Shown one piece after another: positions 6,082-6,109 of a DNA stretch of 6,109 nt. The DNA comes from an uncultured Propionibacteriaceae bacterium (GTDB lineage: Bacteria; Actinomycetota; Actinomycetes; Propionibacteriales; Propionibacteriaceae). The stretch spans positions 1 to 6,109 of the forward strand of contig CAKZJI010000120.1 of the NCBI GenBank assembly GCA_936941515.1, given 5' to 3'. The notes below the pieces were generated by a model. That model was not told where the DNA came from. It worked only from the letters and a program-made list of their open reading frames with translations, and made no database searches. Each line of letters starts with the position of its first letter. Positions within the stretch are counted from its first letter, which is position 1. The position numbers and the translations under genes are program-made.

Positions 6082-6109
6082 ATGTCTCTGGTGAGGAGGA
6101 CGGCCTTGA
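6082..6109 (+). CDS. Possible first codons of a rightward gene, 3' part outside window
   Basis: An ATG at 6082 opens a frame (MSLVRRTAL) that runs off the edge. In the same frame a TTG at 6106 has AGGAGG (6094-6099) six bases upstream, a strong ribosome binding site, so the real start may be the TTG. Only nine codons are visible and the product cannot be judged. If real, it is divergent from the synthase operon and could encode its regulator or another polysaccharide gene; this is inference from position. Confidence 0.3.

Noticed and set aside
1..6109. CRISPR array, transposon ends, tRNA or rRNA genes
   Set aside because: I saw no regularly spaced direct repeats, no transposase-like frame, and no cloverleaf or rRNA-like stretch.

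Overview
The window is high-GC DNA with GTG and TTG starts, tight gene overlaps and clear Shine-Dalgarno sequences. This fits an actinomycete; something like the Propionibacteriaceae is plausible, but nothing here fixes the genus. Two transcription units face each other across a shared terminator, and a non-coding, possibly divergent regulatory region lies at the right end.

Left unit (+ strand, 1-1073): the 3' part of a SnoaL/NTF2-like small protein gene whose start lies off the window, followed 9 bases later by a DJ-1/PfpI (Hsp31-like) protein with an intact Glu/Cys/His set. They look like a two-gene operon. A strong GC-rich hairpin at 1090-1133 ends it and separates it from the convergent unit.

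Right unit (- strand, 5736 down to 1181): three tightly coupled genes. The first is a membrane processive family-2 glycosyltransferase of the cellulose/curdlan/mixed-linkage glucan synthase type. Three bases later comes a single-pass protein with a HlyD/membrane-fusion-protein-like lipoyl region. A gene sharing 4 bases with the second encodes an exported GH81 endo-beta-1,3-glucanase. The synthase and fusion-protein pair resembles the BgsA/BgsB mixed-linkage beta-glucan system of rhizobia, and the glucanase holds the place that BcsZ holds in cellulose operons. I infer that the unit makes, exports and trims a beta-glucan containing 1,3-linkages at the cell surface. This is the most interesting content of the window.

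The last ~370 bases (5737-6109) carry no convincing complete gene. They hold the 5' leader of the synthase operon, a perfect 14-bp-arm inverted repeat (5938-5969), AT-rich -10-like sequences on both strands beside it, a small terminator-like hairpin (6033-6051), and what may be the first codons of a rightward gene (from 6082 or 6106). This is the layout of a divergent control region.
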